64,000 nucleotides of DNA from Micromonospora halotolerans (lineage in GTDB: Bacteria > Actinomycetota > Actinomycetes > Mycobacteriales > Micromonosporaceae). Shown here piece after piece: positions 1-8,241 of this stretch (position 1 is its first letter; every line of letters begins with the position of its first letter). Position numbers and translations under genes: made by a program. The stretch covers positions 1,116,001 through 1,180,000 of the forward strand of contig NZ_CP134876.1 of assembly GCF_032108445.1 (NCBI RefSeq), in the 5' to 3' direction. The notes under the pieces were generated by a model. That model was not told the origin of the DNA, searched no databases, and saw only the letters and a list, made by a program, of their open reading frames with translations.

Positions 1-195
1 AGCCAGGACAAGTCGGGCCGGGACGACCACCTGCCGATCCCCACCCGGAGCTGGGACCCGAACGCCGACCACGACAGCTTCCTGGACATCAGCGAGCCGA
101 TCCCGGTGCCCCTCACCGCCTTCGCGGACCGGGCCGGCGCCTGCGACCCCGACCTCTGGCAGGGCATCCGCCGCCTCCCCCACCTGACGGCCTGA
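1..195 (+). CDS. 3' end of an unidentified protein (partial)
   Basis: An open frame runs from the first base to a TGA at 193-195 and encodes the last 64 residues of a protein whose start lies outside the window. The tail is hydrophilic and rich in Asp and Pro, with the segment LPIPTRSWDPNADHD followed by ISEPIPVPL. There is no membrane segment or motif I recognise. Third codon positions are strongly G/C, as expected of a real gene here. It converges on the ADP-ribosylglycohydrolase gene across an 80-bp gap in which I see no clear hairpin. Function unknown. Confidence 0.6.
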   Translation, partial: SQDKSGRDDHLPIPTRSWDPNADHDSFLDISEPIPVPLTAFADRAGACDPDLWQGIRRLPHLTA

Positions 196-274
196 CCACC
201 GCCCGCACCGCGCGACCTGGGCGGTCAAGGCACGCCAGTGTGATCAACAGGAATGGGGCGGTGGGGCGCCCGGC

Positions 275-1288
275 TCAGTCGAGCGGCGCGGCGAGCGCGC
301 TCAGCTGGTCGGCGTACTCGATTCGCATGGACCAGTCGGCGGGCCAGGCCGACATGCCGTGCGCGGCGCCCACGAAGGCGCCGGCCAGGGCCGCGATGGA
401 GTCCGAGTCACCGGCCGTGGTGGCGCCGCGGGCCAGCGCGCCGACCGGGTCGTCGGGGTGGCGCAGCGCGCAGAGCAGCGCGGTGGCCAGCGCCTCCTCG
501 GCGATCCAGCCCTCGCCGGTGAGCCGGCACGGGTCGCCGCCGTCGTCGGGGCGGGCCAGCGCCGCGTCGAGCCGGCCGAGCACCCGCAGGCAGTCGTCCC
601 AGCCCCGGGCCATGAACTCCGCCGGCGTCGGGTCGCCCGAGCGCTGCCACAGGTCGCCGAGCCAGTCGCCCCGGTAGACCGTGCGCTGGGCGTGCGCCCG
701 GTCGGTGAGCAACCCGGGCAGCTCGGGCAGCGCGGCGCCGTCGCGCAGCAGCCGGACCGCGTACGCGGTCAGCTCGCTGGCCGCCAGGCCGGTCGGGTGG
801 CCGTGGGTCAGGCCGGCCTGGAGCTGGGCCAGCCCGGCCAGGGTGTCGAGGTCGGCGTCGAGCAGCCCGACGGGGGTGACCCGCATGTTCGCTCCGCAGC
901 CCTTCGAATCGGCGACCGTCGCGTCCTGCCAGCGGGTCCCCCGGTCCAGCTCGGCGCAGGCGCGCAGGCAGGTCATGCCGGGCGCGCGGTTGTTGTCGGG
1001 GCTGACCGCCCAGTCGAGGAACCGCCGGCGCAGCAACGGCTCCACCGCCTCGGGCGTGAAGGCCGGTGCGTCGTGCAGTGCCCACGCCACCGCGAGCGCC
1101 ATCTGGGTGTCGTCGGTGACCAGCGCCGGGTCACCGGTCAGCTCCCGCGGGCCGGTCGGGCCGTAGCGGCGGACGATCTCGGTGACGGTGAGGAACTCGG
1201 TGGGCTTGCCCAGGGCGTCGCCGTAGGCGAGGCCGAAGAGCGAGCCGGACGCGCGGCGCGGGGCGGATTCGATCACGGTGGCGATCAT
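275..1288 (-). CDS. ADP-ribosylglycohydrolase family protein
   Basis: Predicted 337-residue enzyme of the DraG/ARH family, which removes ADP-ribose from proteins or small molecules using two divalent metal ions. The family signatures are visible: GLAYGDALGKPTEF near residues 19-32, the metal-binding TDDTQ at about 58-62, and GDSDSIAALAGAFVGA from about 293, which supplies the second Asp pair. Length matches the family. The open frame continues upstream to 1615, but that part is low-complexity shadow of the neighbouring VOC gene, so the ATG at 1288 just before the conserved block was chosen. The target substrate cannot be inferred; no ADP-ribosyltransferase lies nearby. Confidence 0.9.
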   Translation of the reverse strand: MIATVIESAPRRASGSLFGLAYGDALGKPTEFLTVTEIVRRYGPTGPRELTGDPALVTDDTQMALAVAWALHDAPAFTPEAVEPLLRRRFLDWAVSPDNNRAPGMTCLRACAELDRGTRWQDATVADSKGCGANMRVTPVGLLDADLDTLAGLAQLQAGLTHGHPTGLAASELTAYAVRLLRDGAALPELPGLLTDRAHAQRTVYRGDWLGDLWQRSGDPTPAEFMARGWDDCLRVLGRLDAALARPDDGGDPCRLTGEGWIAEEALATALLCALRHPDDPVGALARGATTAGDSDSIAALAGAFVGAAHGMSAWPADWSMRIEYADQLSALAAPLD

Positions 1289-1362
1289 GCCCCGCCCGCG
1301 CAAGCCGGGCGCGGCACGCCCATGCGCGCCGGGTGCGGCCCGGCCGCGCAGGCCCGGCGTGG

Positions 1363-1740
1363 TCAGTCCCAGCAGAGGCAGAACGGGTGGCCGGCCGGGT
1401 CGGCGTAGACCCGGAAGCCCTCCCCCTCGCCGGGCAGCCGGCGGGCGCCGAGGGCCAGCGCCGCCTTCTCGGCCATCTCGATGTCGTCGACGGTGACGTC
1501 GAGGTGGAACTGCTGCGGCCGCTCGGGGTCGGGCCAGGCCGGGGCACGCAGGTTGAGCGCCTTCTGGAAGGCGACGCGCGGCTGGTGACCCGGTGGGCCG
1601 CCGAGCACCACCCACTCGTCGCCGTCGGAGTTGTCCTCGATCAGCGGAAGGCCGAGCAGCTCCGCGTAGAAGCCGGCCAGCGCGCGCGGATCAGGGCAGT
1701 CGATCACCACGGAACGCAGCTGTCCAATCATGCCGGTCAT
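1363..1740 (-). CDS. VOC (glyoxalase/bleomycin-resistance fold) family protein
   Basis: Predicted 125-residue single-domain protein with the two beta-alpha-beta-beta-beta modules of the vicinal oxygen chelate fold. N-terminal module: VVIDCPDPRALAGFYAELLG, typical of the family. C-terminal module: FHLDVTVDDIEMAEKAALALGAR followed by GFRVYADPAGHPFCLCW, where the DPAGHPFCL turn is a hallmark of this subgroup. VOC proteins include lyases, dioxygenases and drug-binding proteins, so the family alone does not give a substrate. A second ATG three codons in (1731) is a possible alternative start. It lies 27 bp downstream of the MetE-like gene on the same strand and may be cotranscribed. Confidence 0.88.
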   Translation of the reverse strand: MTGMIGQLRSVVIDCPDPRALAGFYAELLGLPLIEDNSDGDEWVVLGGPPGHQPRVAFQKALNLRAPAWPDPERPQQFHLDVTVDDIEMAEKAALALGARRLPGEGEGFRVYADPAGHPFCLCWD

Positions 1741-1767
1741 CCTGCCCCCGCCGTACGACAGGAAACC

Positions 1768-2772
1768 TCACTCCTCGGCGAGCCGGCGGCCGGCGTCCCG
1801 GCAGGCGGCGAGGACCTCCCGCGCGTACGCCGGGGTGGCCCCGGCCAGGCCGCACGCGGGGGTGACCACCACCTGCTCGGCGAGCCGGCGACGGGGGAAG
1901 CCGAGCTGGTCCCAGACCCGGCGTACCCGGTCGGCGACCTGGGCGGACGTCGGCGCGCGACCGGCCGGCGGCGGCAGCGCGGGCGCGGCGCCGGCCAGCA
2001 GGCCGAACCCGGCGTCGATGGCCTCGCCGAGCGGGTCCAGGTCGGTGACCAGGGCCAGGTCGAGGGCGACGCCGACGGCGCCGGCGGTGCGGATCAGCTC
2101 CAGCGGCACGTCCGGCGCGCAGCAGTGCACCACGGTGGGCACGCCGGCCGCCTCGATCACGCCGCGCAGCAACGCGCGGGCCACCTCGGCCTCGACCGGC
2201 CGGTAGGCGCCCAGGCCGCTCTCGGTGGGCACCCGGCCGGCCAGCACCGCGGGCAGCGACGGCTCGTCGAGCTGGAGCAGCACCGAGGCGTGGGGCAGCC
2301 GCCGGGCCAGCGCCGCCACGTGCCCGCGCAGCCCCTCGGCGAGCGAGCCGGCGAGGTCCCGGACCGCGCCGGGGTCGCGCAGCAGCCGGCCGCCGATCGG
2401 CAGCTCCAGCGAGGCGGCCAGGGTGAACGGACCGGCGGCCTGGACCTTGACCGGGCCGGCGTACTGCTCGGCCTGCTCGGCGAGCTGGTCGAGGTCGCGT
2501 TCCATCAGGTCGCGGGCGCGGCGCAGGTCCTTGCCGGGACGGGGGGCGATCCGCCAGCGCCCCGCGTACAGCTCGACCGGCAGCTCGACGAGGAGCCCGC
2601 CGGTGCGGCCGATCAGGTCGGCGCCGGGGCCGCGGGCGGGCAGCTCCGGCAGGTGCGGCAGGTCGGGCAGCTCACCGAGCACGATGCGCTGCGCCTCGGC
2701 GATATCGGTGCCGGGCAGCGACCCGATGCCGGTCGCCGCCCCGCCGGGCCAGGGCCACCTCTGGTCAGTCAC
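1768..2772 (-). CDS. UROD/MetE-like protein (methionine synthase II family)
   Basis: Predicted 334-residue TIM-barrel protein of the cobalamin-independent methionine synthase C-terminal/uroporphyrinogen decarboxylase superfamily. Visible features are the N-terminal ATGIGSLPGTD, the barrel strand VKVQAAGPFTLAASLELP, LQLDEPSLPAVLAG, and VVHCCAPDVP, which places His and Cys where MetE-type enzymes bind zinc. It is about half the length of full MetE, so it is unlikely to be a complete methionine synthase. Actinobacteria often keep such a gene near mnmA and ligA (Rv3015c is the mycobacterial relative, from memory). Start is GTG at 2772. True activity unknown; methyl transfer is an inference. Confidence 0.8.
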   Translation of the reverse strand: MTDQRWPWPGGAATGIGSLPGTDIAEAQRIVLGELPDLPHLPELPARGPGADLIGRTGGLLVELPVELYAGRWRIAPRPGKDLRRARDLMERDLDQLAEQAEQYAGPVKVQAAGPFTLAASLELPIGGRLLRDPGAVRDLAGSLAEGLRGHVAALARRLPHASVLLQLDEPSLPAVLAGRVPTESGLGAYRPVEAEVARALLRGVIEAAGVPTVVHCCAPDVPLELIRTAGAVGVALDLALVTDLDPLGEAIDAGFGLLAGAAPALPPPAGRAPTSAQVADRVRRVWDQLGFPRRRLAEQVVVTPACGLAGATPAYAREVLAACRDAGRRLAEE

Positions 2773-2929
2773 CGCCGCAGCCTATCCACCACCCCGCCCG
2801 CCGCATCGAGCGAACCCGGCGACAGTCCTGCGGGGCGGCGGTGGGCCCCGCCGGCCTGAGTCGTTCACGTCATCACGTTCGTAGCGTCCGACAGGTTCTC
2901 CGGCTTCTCGCCCGGAGCGGAGCGACGGA

Positions 2930-4003
2930 TCAGCCGGTGATGGTGGCGGAGCCGAGCACCACGTCTCCGGCCGGGTCCGGCCGGTAGGCCACGATCGCCT
3001 GCCCGGCGGCGACCCCGCGTACCGGGCGGCGCAGCTCGGCGCGCAGGCCGTCGGCCGTCAGCTCGACCGTGGCCGGCACCACGTCGCCGTGGGCCCGCAG
3101 CTGCACCTCGCACTCCACCGGTCCGGTGGGCCGCTCGCCGCCGGTCCAGAGCGGGCGGGCGGCGCGGACCTCGGCGACCTCCAGCGCCTCGGCCGGGCCC
3201 ACGGTGACCGTGTTGGTCTTCGGGGTGATGGAGAGCACGTAGCGCGGGCGGCCGTCCGGCGCGGGCCGGTCCAGGTGCAGGCCGCGCCGCTGCCCGACGG
3301 TGTACTGGTAGGCGCCCGTGTGGCTGCCGACGACCGCGCCGGTGAGCGCGTCCACCACCTCGCCGGGGGCCTCGCCGAGCCGCTGGGACAGGAAACCCCG
3401 GGTGTCGCCGTCGGCGATGAAGCAGATGTCGTGCGAGTCGGGCTTGTCGGCCACGGCGAGACCGCGCCGGGCGGCCTCCGCGCGCACCTCCGCCTTGGTC
3501 GAGTCGCCGAGCGGAAAGATCGACCGGTCGAGCTGCGCCCGGGTCAGCACGGCAAGGACGTACGACTGGTCCTTGGCCGCGTCGACGCTGCGGCGCAGCA
3601 GGCCGTCGGGGCCGAGGCGGGCGTGGTGGCCGGTGACCACCGCGTCGAAGCCCAGGGCCACGGCCCGGTCCAGCACCGCCGCGAACTTGATCTTCTCGTT
3701 GCAGCGCAGGCACGGGTTCGGGGTACGGCCGGCCGCGTACTCGGCCACGAAGTCGTCCACCACGTCCTCGTGGAACCGGTCGGCCATGTCCCAGACGTAG
3801 AACGGGATGCCCAGCACGTCGGCGGCGCGGCGGGCGTCCCGGGAGTCCTCCAGGGTGCAGCAGCCCCGGGCGCCGGTGCGGTACGTCTGCGGGTTGCGGG
3901 CCAGCGCCAGGTGCACACCGGTCACGTCGTGCCCGGCCTCCACCGCGCGCGCCGCCGCCACGGCGGAGTCCACCCCGCCCGACATCGCCGCCAGAACCCT
4001 CAC
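2930..4003 (-). CDS. mnmA: tRNA-specific 2-thiouridylase MnmA
   Basis: Predicted 357-residue enzyme that adenylates and thiolates U34 of tRNA-Lys, tRNA-Glu and tRNA-Gln. The PP-loop ATP site is SGGVDS at residues 8-13. The catalytic cysteines are in [12 protein letters not shown] (about 98 and 101) and [10 protein letters not shown] (194). C-terminal beta-barrel motifs such as GQRRGLHL are present. Start is GTG at 4003, directly before the PP-loop strand, with a GGGGAG ribosome site upstream. It lies 37 bp downstream of the cysteine desulfurase gene, which would supply the sulfur, so the pair is almost certainly one operon. Confidence 0.97.
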   Translation of the reverse strand: MRVLAAMSGGVDSAVAAARAVEAGHDVTGVHLALARNPQTYRTGARGCCTLEDSRDARRAADVLGIPFYVWDMADRFHEDVVDDFVAEYAAGRTPNPCLRCNEKIKFAAVLDRAVALGFDAVVTGHHARLGPDGLLRRSVDAAKDQSYVLAVLTRAQLDRSIFPLGDSTKAEVRAEAARRGLAVADKPDSHDICFIADGDTRGFLSQRLGEAPGEVVDALTGAVVGSHTGAYQYTVGQRRGLHLDRPAPDGRPRYVLSITPKTNTVTVGPAEALEVAEVRAARPLWTGGERPTGPVECEVQLRAHGDVVPATVELTADGLRAELRRPVRGVAAGQAIVAYRPDPAGDVVLGSATITG

Positions 4004-4040
4004 CAGCTCACTCCCCTCGTCATCACCGAGGGTATCCGGC

Positions 4041-5216
4041 TCAGCGGGGGGTGCGGAGGGCGGCCGCGCGGCGGGCCCGCTCCACGGCGCCCGGCAGCGC
4101 GGCGATCAGCGCGTCGACCTCCGCCCTGGTGCTGGTGTGGCCGAGGGTGAAGCGCAGCGACGAACGGGCGCGGTCGTCGTCGGCGCCCATCGCCAGCAGC
4201 ACGTGCGAGGGCTGGGCCACCCCGGCCGAGCAGGCCGAGCCGGTCGAGCAGGCGATGCCCTGGGCGTCCAGGAGCAGCAGCAGCGCGTCCCCCTCGCAGC
4301 CCGGGAACGAGAAGTGCGCGTTGCCGGGGAGCCGGTCGCCCGGGTCGCCGTTGAAGATCACCTCGGGGACCGCCTGCCGGACCCGCTCGACCAGGTCGTC
4401 GCGGAGCGCGGCGACGCGGGCCGCGTACTCCTGCTGGCCCTTCACGGCGGCCTCCACGGCGACCGCGAAGGCGACGATGCCGGCGGTGTCGAGGGTGCCG
4501 GAGCGGACGTCGCGCTCCTGGCCGCCGCCGTGCAGCAGCGGGGTGGCGGCCACGTCGCGGGCCAGCAGCAGCGCGCCGACCCCGGTCGGGCCGCCGAGCT
4601 TGTGGCCGGTGACGGTGAGGGCGGCGGCGCCGCTGGCGGCGAAGTCGACCGGCACCTGGCCGACCGCCTGGATCGCGTCGGTGTGGAACGGCACCCCGTG
4701 CTCGGCGGCGACCGCGGCCAGCTCGGCCACCGGCTGCACGGTGCCCACCTCGTTGTTGGCCCACATCGCGGTGACCAGGGCCACCCGGTCGCTGTGCGCG
4801 GCCAGTTCGGCGCGGAGCCGCTCCGGGTCGAGCCGGCCCGCGGCGTCGACCGGCAGCCAGCCGACCTCGGCGCCCTCGTGCCCGGCCAGCCAGTCCACCG
4901 CGTCCAGCACGGCGTGGTGCTCGACGGCGCTGGAGACCACCCGCACCCGCTCGGCCCGGGCGGCGCGGCGGGCCCAGAAGATGCCCTTCACGGCCAGGTT
5001 GTCGCTCTCCGTGCCACCGCCGGTGAAGATCACCTCGGACGGGCGGGCGCCGAGCACGGCGGCCACCCGCTCCCGGGACTCCTCCACCCGCCGCCGGGCA
5101 CGCCGGCCCGCCGCGTGCAGCGACGACGCGTTGCCCACCTCGCGGGCCGTGGCGACGTACGCCTCGAGTGCCTCGTCGAGCATCGGGGTCGTCGCCGCGT
5201 GATCCAGGTATGCCAT
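4041..5216 (-). CDS. cysteine desulfurase (IscS/NifS family)
   Basis: Predicted 391-residue PLP enzyme that takes sulfur from cysteine as a protein persulfide. N-terminal [10 protein letters not shown] is diagnostic, the PLP lysine is in [12 protein letters not shown] (about residue 206), and the persulfide cysteine is in STGSACSAG (about 329), followed by the usual PSHVLLAMG. Immediately downstream is mnmA, so its main client is probably tRNA 2-thiolation; no iscU or suf gene is nearby. A GTG at 5219 directly precedes the ATG at 5216; the ATG was chosen because the family begins with one or two residues before YLDHAAT. Neither start has a strong ribosome site. Confidence 0.95.
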   Translation of the reverse strand: MAYLDHAATTPMLDEALEAYVATAREVGNASSLHAAGRRARRRVEESRERVAAVLGARPSEVIFTGGGTESDNLAVKGIFWARRAARAERVRVVSSAVEHHAVLDAVDWLAGHEGAEVGWLPVDAAGRLDPERLRAELAAHSDRVALVTAMWANNEVGTVQPVAELAAVAAEHGVPFHTDAIQAVGQVPVDFAASGAAALTVTGHKLGGPTGVGALLLARDVAATPLLHGGGQERDVRSGTLDTAGIVAFAVAVEAAVKGQQEYAARVAALRDDLVERVRQAVPEVIFNGDPGDRLPGNAHFSFPGCEGDALLLLLDAQGIACSTGSACSAGVAQPSHVLLAMGADDDRARSSLRFTLGHTSTRAEVDALIAALPGAVERARRAAALRTPR

Positions 5217-5486
5217 CACCGCTCAGCCTAACGGCCCACCGGCGTGCCGCCCGATGCCGGACCGCCCGTCCGGTGCGGGCCTGGGGGCGGGCGGTCCGGA
5301 CGCTCCGGCCGGCACGCCCCCTGACGACCCGGTCAGCCCGGCGGGCGAGGGGCGGGGGAAGCCACATCGGACGCACCGGCGCGGCCTCCGTCCGCGACCG
5401 GTTGCACCCCGCGCCCGACGAATCTCGGGGAGGTTCCGGGGTACTCGAGGATCTGAGGGATCCCCGGACGCTGCGCTGGTCTTCCT

Positions 5487-5612
5487 TGGGTACCCTGAGC
5501 AAGACGTCGAACAGTTCGACAAACAAGCCCGCCCACTCCGGCGACAGTTTGCTGAGGGGCACCCTGACGGGCTGATCGGCGGGCCGGCTCAGCTCCCCGG
5601 CCCGCCGATCAG
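5487..5612 (+). ncRNA. candidate small RNA or tiny peptide gene in the iscS-etfA gap
   Basis: The 473-bp gap between the desulfurase start and the etfA stop holds no full-size gene. On the plus strand, TACCCT (5491-5496) could be a -10 element. It is followed by a perfect hairpin GTCGAAC-A-GTTCGAC (5506-5520) and, 51 bp later, a strong terminator-like hairpin (5572-5612). A frame from TTG 5487 to TGA 5575 would give a 29-residue Ser/Thr-rich peptide, but it has no ribosome site. The base composition is less GC-rich than the neighbours. The rest of the gap (5220-5486) shows only likely upstream sequence of the desulfurase. Weak call. Confidence 0.3.
5572..5612. terminator. strong symmetric hairpin in the iscS-etfA gap
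   Basis: Perfect 16-nt arms (CTGATCGGCGGGCCGG and its complement) enclose a 9-nt loop at 5588-5596. There is no T-run on either side, as is common in high-GC actinomycetes. It could end a plus-strand small transcript or act as a second terminator behind etfA. Confidence 0.6.
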
Positions 5613-5644
5613 CTCCCTTCCACGGAAGGGCCCGCGACACACAG

Positions 5645-5678
5645 CGAGCCGCCGCCCGGATCACCGGACGGCGGCTCG
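5645..5678 (-). terminator. terminator of the etfBA operon
   Basis: Arms CGAGCCGCCG (5645-5654) and CGGCGGCTCG (5669-5678) pair perfectly around a 14-nt loop that itself contains CCGG pairs. The hairpin starts 14 bp past the etfA stop, the position expected of a factor-independent terminator. Confidence 0.75.
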
Positions 5679-5691
5679 CGTCGTGACGGGG

Positions 5692-6651
5692 TCACTTGCG
5701 CTTGCGGATCTCCTCGGCGGCCTGCGGGACGACCTTGAACAGGTCGCCGACCACGCCGAAGTCGGCCAGCTCGAAGATCGGCGCCTCGGCGTCCTTGTTC
5801 ACCGCGACGATGGTCTTGGAGGTCTGCATGCCGGCCCGGTGCTGGATCGCGCCGGAGATGCCCAGCGCGACGTAGAGCTGCGGGGAGACGGTCTTGCCGG
5901 TCTGGCCCACCTGGAACTGGTGCGGGTAGAAGCCGGAGTCGACCGCCGCGCGGGACGCGCCGACCGCGCCGCCGAGCAGGTCGGCCAGCTCCTCGACCAG
6001 CTTGAAGTTGTCGGCGTTGCCGACGCCGCGACCACCGGAGACGACGACCGACGCCTCGGTGAGCTCCGGGCGGGAGCCCTTCTGCTCGGCGACCCGCTCG
6101 ACGACCTTGGCCAGCTTGTCGGCGTCGGCGACCGACACGGTGAGCTGCTCGACGGCCGGGGTGGCCGCGGCCGGGGCCGGGTTGAGCGAGTTGGGCCGGA
6201 CGGTGACCAGCGGCAGGCCCTTGGTGACCTTGGACTTGACGATGGTGGAGCCGGCGAAGGCGACCTGCGTGGCGGTGCCGTCGGCGGTGAGGGCCACCAC
6301 GTCGGTCAGGATGCCGTTGTCCAGCTTGACGGCCAGGCGGGCGGCGATCTCCTTGCCCTCCTGGGAGGAGGCGAGCAGCACGGCGGCCGGCTGCACCCGC
6401 CGGACCAGCTCGGCCAGCACGGTGGCCTTCGGGGCCACCAGGTAGCCGTCGATCTCCTCACCCTCGGCGGCGTAGATCTTCTCCGCGCCGTACTCGCCCA
6501 GCTTGGCGCTCAGCGCCTCGGCGGCGCCGGCGCCACCGAGCACGACCGCGCTCGGGGTGCCCAGCTCGCGGGCGAGGGTGAGCATCTCCAGGGTGACCTT
6601 CTTGACGCCGAATTCCTTGGTGGCTTCGACGACGACGAGAACCTCAGACAT
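5692..6651 (-). CDS. etfA: electron transfer flavoprotein alpha subunit
   Basis: Predicted 319-residue FixB/EtfA subunit. With EtfB it carries electrons from acyl-CoA and other dehydrogenases to the quinone pool. The C-terminal FAD-binding domain is complete: VSGGRGVG, then [21 protein letters not shown] and [25 protein letters not shown], the classical EtfA signature. The N-terminal [19 protein letters not shown] is the alpha/beta interface domain. Length is normal. It starts 12 bp after etfB and the two form an operon ending in a hairpin. No ETF:quinone oxidoreductase gene is adjacent, so the acceptor must be encoded elsewhere. Confidence 0.97.
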   Translation of the reverse strand: MSEVLVVVEATKEFGVKKVTLEMLTLARELGTPSAVVLGGAGAAEALSAKLGEYGAEKIYAAEGEEIDGYLVAPKATVLAELVRRVQPAAVLLASSQEGKEIAARLAVKLDNGILTDVVALTADGTATQVAFAGSTIVKSKVTKGLPLVTVRPNSLNPAPAAATPAVEQLTVSVADADKLAKVVERVAEQKGSRPELTEASVVVSGGRGVGNADNFKLVEELADLLGGAVGASRAAVDSGFYPHQFQVGQTGKTVSPQLYVALGISGAIQHRAGMQTSKTIVAVNKDAEAPIFELADFGVVGDLFKVVPQAAEEIRKRK

Positions 6652-6663
6652 GTCCCAGACCTC

Positions 6664-7443
6664 TCACACGAACTTCTCGGTGGCGAGGAACTCGACCAGC
6701 TTCACGCCGCCCTCGCCCTCGTCGGTGATCTTCTCGCCGCCGGAGCGCGGCGGGCGCTTGGTGTGCTCGAGCACGGCGCTGGTGGCGCCGTCGAAGCCCA
6801 CCTCGGCGGGAGCGACGCCCAGGTCACCGAGGGAGAGCGTCTGCACCGGCTTCTTCTTGGCGGCCATGATGCCCTTGAAGGAGGGGTAGCGCGGCTCGTT
6901 GATGGTGTCCCAGACGGAGACGACGGCGGGCGTCGAGGCGGTGACCACCTCGTAGCCCTCCTCGGTCTGCCGCTCGACGGTCAGCGTGGCGCCGTCGACG
7001 GTGAGCTTGCGCGCGCCGGTCAGCGCGGCCACGCCCAGCCGCTCGGCGATCATGTGCGGCATGACCTGGACCCGGCCGTCGGTCGACTCGGCGCCACAGA
7101 TGACCAGGTCGGCGTTGAGCTGCCCCAGGGCGGCGGCGAGCACCTTCGAGGTGGTCACGGCGCAGGACCCGTGCAGGGCGTCGTCCACCACGTGCACGGC
7201 CTTGTCCGGGCCCATGGAGAGCGCCTTGCGGATCGACTCGGTCGCCCGGTCCGGACCCATGGTCAGGACGGTCACCTCGCCGCCGTGCGCCTCCTTGATC
7301 TTCAACGCCTCCTCGATGGCGTACTCGTCCATCTCGTTGATGACGTTGTTCGCCGAACCGCGGTCGACGGTGTTGTCGTCAGGACGCAGGTTGCGGTCCG
7401 CGCCCGAATCGGGCACCTGCTTGACGAGTACGACGATGTTCAT
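6664..7443 (-). CDS. etfB: electron transfer flavoprotein beta subunit
   Basis: Predicted 259-residue FixA/EtfB subunit. N-terminal MNIVVLVKQVPDSGADRNL and NEMDEYAIEEALKIKE are standard, followed by GDxxVxVLTMGPDRA-type AMP-binding sequence and DLVICGAESTDGRVQVMPHMIAERLG. It binds structural AMP and pairs with EtfA. It is the first gene of the etfBA operon; the ATG at 7443 is preceded by AGGAGGG about 15 nt upstream. The 220-bp upstream region is shared with a divergent small gene and contains a Crp-like palindrome. Confidence 0.97.
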   Translation of the reverse strand: MNIVVLVKQVPDSGADRNLRPDDNTVDRGSANNVINEMDEYAIEEALKIKEAHGGEVTVLTMGPDRATESIRKALSMGPDKAVHVVDDALHGSCAVTTSKVLAAALGQLNADLVICGAESTDGRVQVMPHMIAERLGVAALTGARKLTVDGATLTVERQTEEGYEVVTASTPAVVSVWDTINEPRYPSFKGIMAAKKKPVQTLSLGDLGVAPAEVGFDGATSAVLEHTKRPPRSGGEKITDEGEGGVKLVEFLATEKFV

Positions 7444-7602
7444 CGCGCTTCGACGACCCTCCTGTTTGGTGTAGCGATCACTCGCCCGGTCACGGGCGCA
7501 GCCTTGCGCGTGACTTAACGTTCGGTCAACCGCGCGGAGCTGTGCAGTTGCCCACGGGGGCTATGTTACCCGCAAGTAGCATCGCCTCCCCGGCGCCTCA
7601 GA

Positions 7603-7616
7603 GTGACACAGGTCAC
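7603..7616. promoter_or_regulatory. candidate Crp-family binding site
   Basis: GTGACACAGGTCAC matches the GTGA-N6-TCAC core recognised by Crp-type regulators in actinobacteria. It sits in the 222-bp divergent region between etfB and the small gene at 7666, 50 bp upstream of the latter's start. The match is to the core only; flanking bases are not the full TGTGA-N6-TCACA. Confidence 0.45.
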
Positions 7617-7665
7617 CGGGGTCCGTCGCGGCGGGTAAGCTCCCCGAAACAGGGAGGTGACGGAT

Positions 7666-7863
7666 ATGCCAGAAAAGAGCGTTTCGGCGGGACGGCGGTC
7701 CGCGGCGGACGGCCCCCGAACCGCCCGCCGGGCCTGCCGCCGCATGCTCCCGGAGACCTACCGCTGCGCCTGCGGCCGGGTCCGCGACCGCTGCGTCAAG
7801 GCCAGCGTGCGGGCGCTCTGGTCGGCCGAGCCGGTCAGGCCGGCTCGGCCAGCGCGTGCCTGA
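7666..7863 (+). CDS. small basic hypothetical protein with a Cys cluster
   Basis: A 65-residue frame starts at ATG 7666 with an excellent ribosome site, GGAGG at 7653-7657, eight bases upstream. The product is very basic and contains RRACRRMLPETYRCACGRVRDRCVK, a cluster of four cysteines that could bind metal, though the spacing is not one I know. The last 29 bp overlap the 3' end of the convergent gene at 7835. The ribosome site and the isolated position opposite etfB argue that it is real; no homologue is recognised. Confidence 0.5.
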   Translation: MPEKSVSAGRRSAADGPRTARRACRRMLPETYRCACGRVRDRCVKASVRALWSAEPVRPARPARA

Positions 7864-8239
7864 TCTTGTCGATCACCGCGGCCTCGGCCGGCGCGACACC
7901 CCGGTGCGCCTGCGCCACCCGGTCGGCGGCCGCCAGCACCACCGACCGGTACGCCTCGACGTCCCCCGGCGACTTGGTGCGAAGGATCTCCACCGCCCGG
8001 CCCAGCGCCGGCAGCACGGTCGCCTCGACCTCCAGCGCCGAGTCCCGGGGCAGCTGCGGCAACGGACCGGTGGTCAGCGCCTCCTTGACCACCCCGCTGG
8101 CGTCGCCCAGCGCCCCGGACGCGGCGATGCTCTCCCGCACCATTCCCAGCATCCCGGGCACCGCGTTGGACACCAGGAAGACGGCCCCGAAGGCTCCGGT
8201 CTTGAGGGTGAGCTGCTCGTCCGCCGTCAACCGCTCCAT
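7835..8239 (-). CDS. hypothetical protein, alpha-helical
   Basis: A 134-residue protein starting MERLTADEQLTLKTGAFGAVFLVSNAVPGMLGMV. It appears mostly helical and ends in AEAAVIDKIRHALAEPA. There is no recognisable domain; the early stretch GAFGAVFLVSNAVPG is mildly hydrophobic but too short for a convincing membrane span. The ATG at 8239 is preceded in frame by GTG 8245, which forms a GTGA overlap with the stop of the GNAT gene, so the two are translationally coupled whichever start is used. Function unknown. Confidence 0.75.
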   Translation of the reverse strand: MERLTADEQLTLKTGAFGAVFLVSNAVPGMLGMVRESIAASGALGDASGVVKEALTTGPLPQLPRDSALEVEATVLPALGRAVEILRTKSPGDVEAYRSVVLAAADRVAQAHRGVAPAEAAVIDKIRHALAEPA

Positions 8240-8241
8240 GA

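Noticed and set aside
5506..5520. GTCGAACAGTTCGAC as a LexA (SOS) box
   Set aside because: Actinobacterial SOS boxes have TCGAAC-N4-GTTCGA; here the half-sites are separated by only one base.
5254..7518. Very long plus-strand frame (754 codons) across etfA/etfB
   Set aside because: It is antisense to two clear genes and has low-complexity Gly/Val/Asp/His-rich translation, the usual artefact of high-GC coding DNA.
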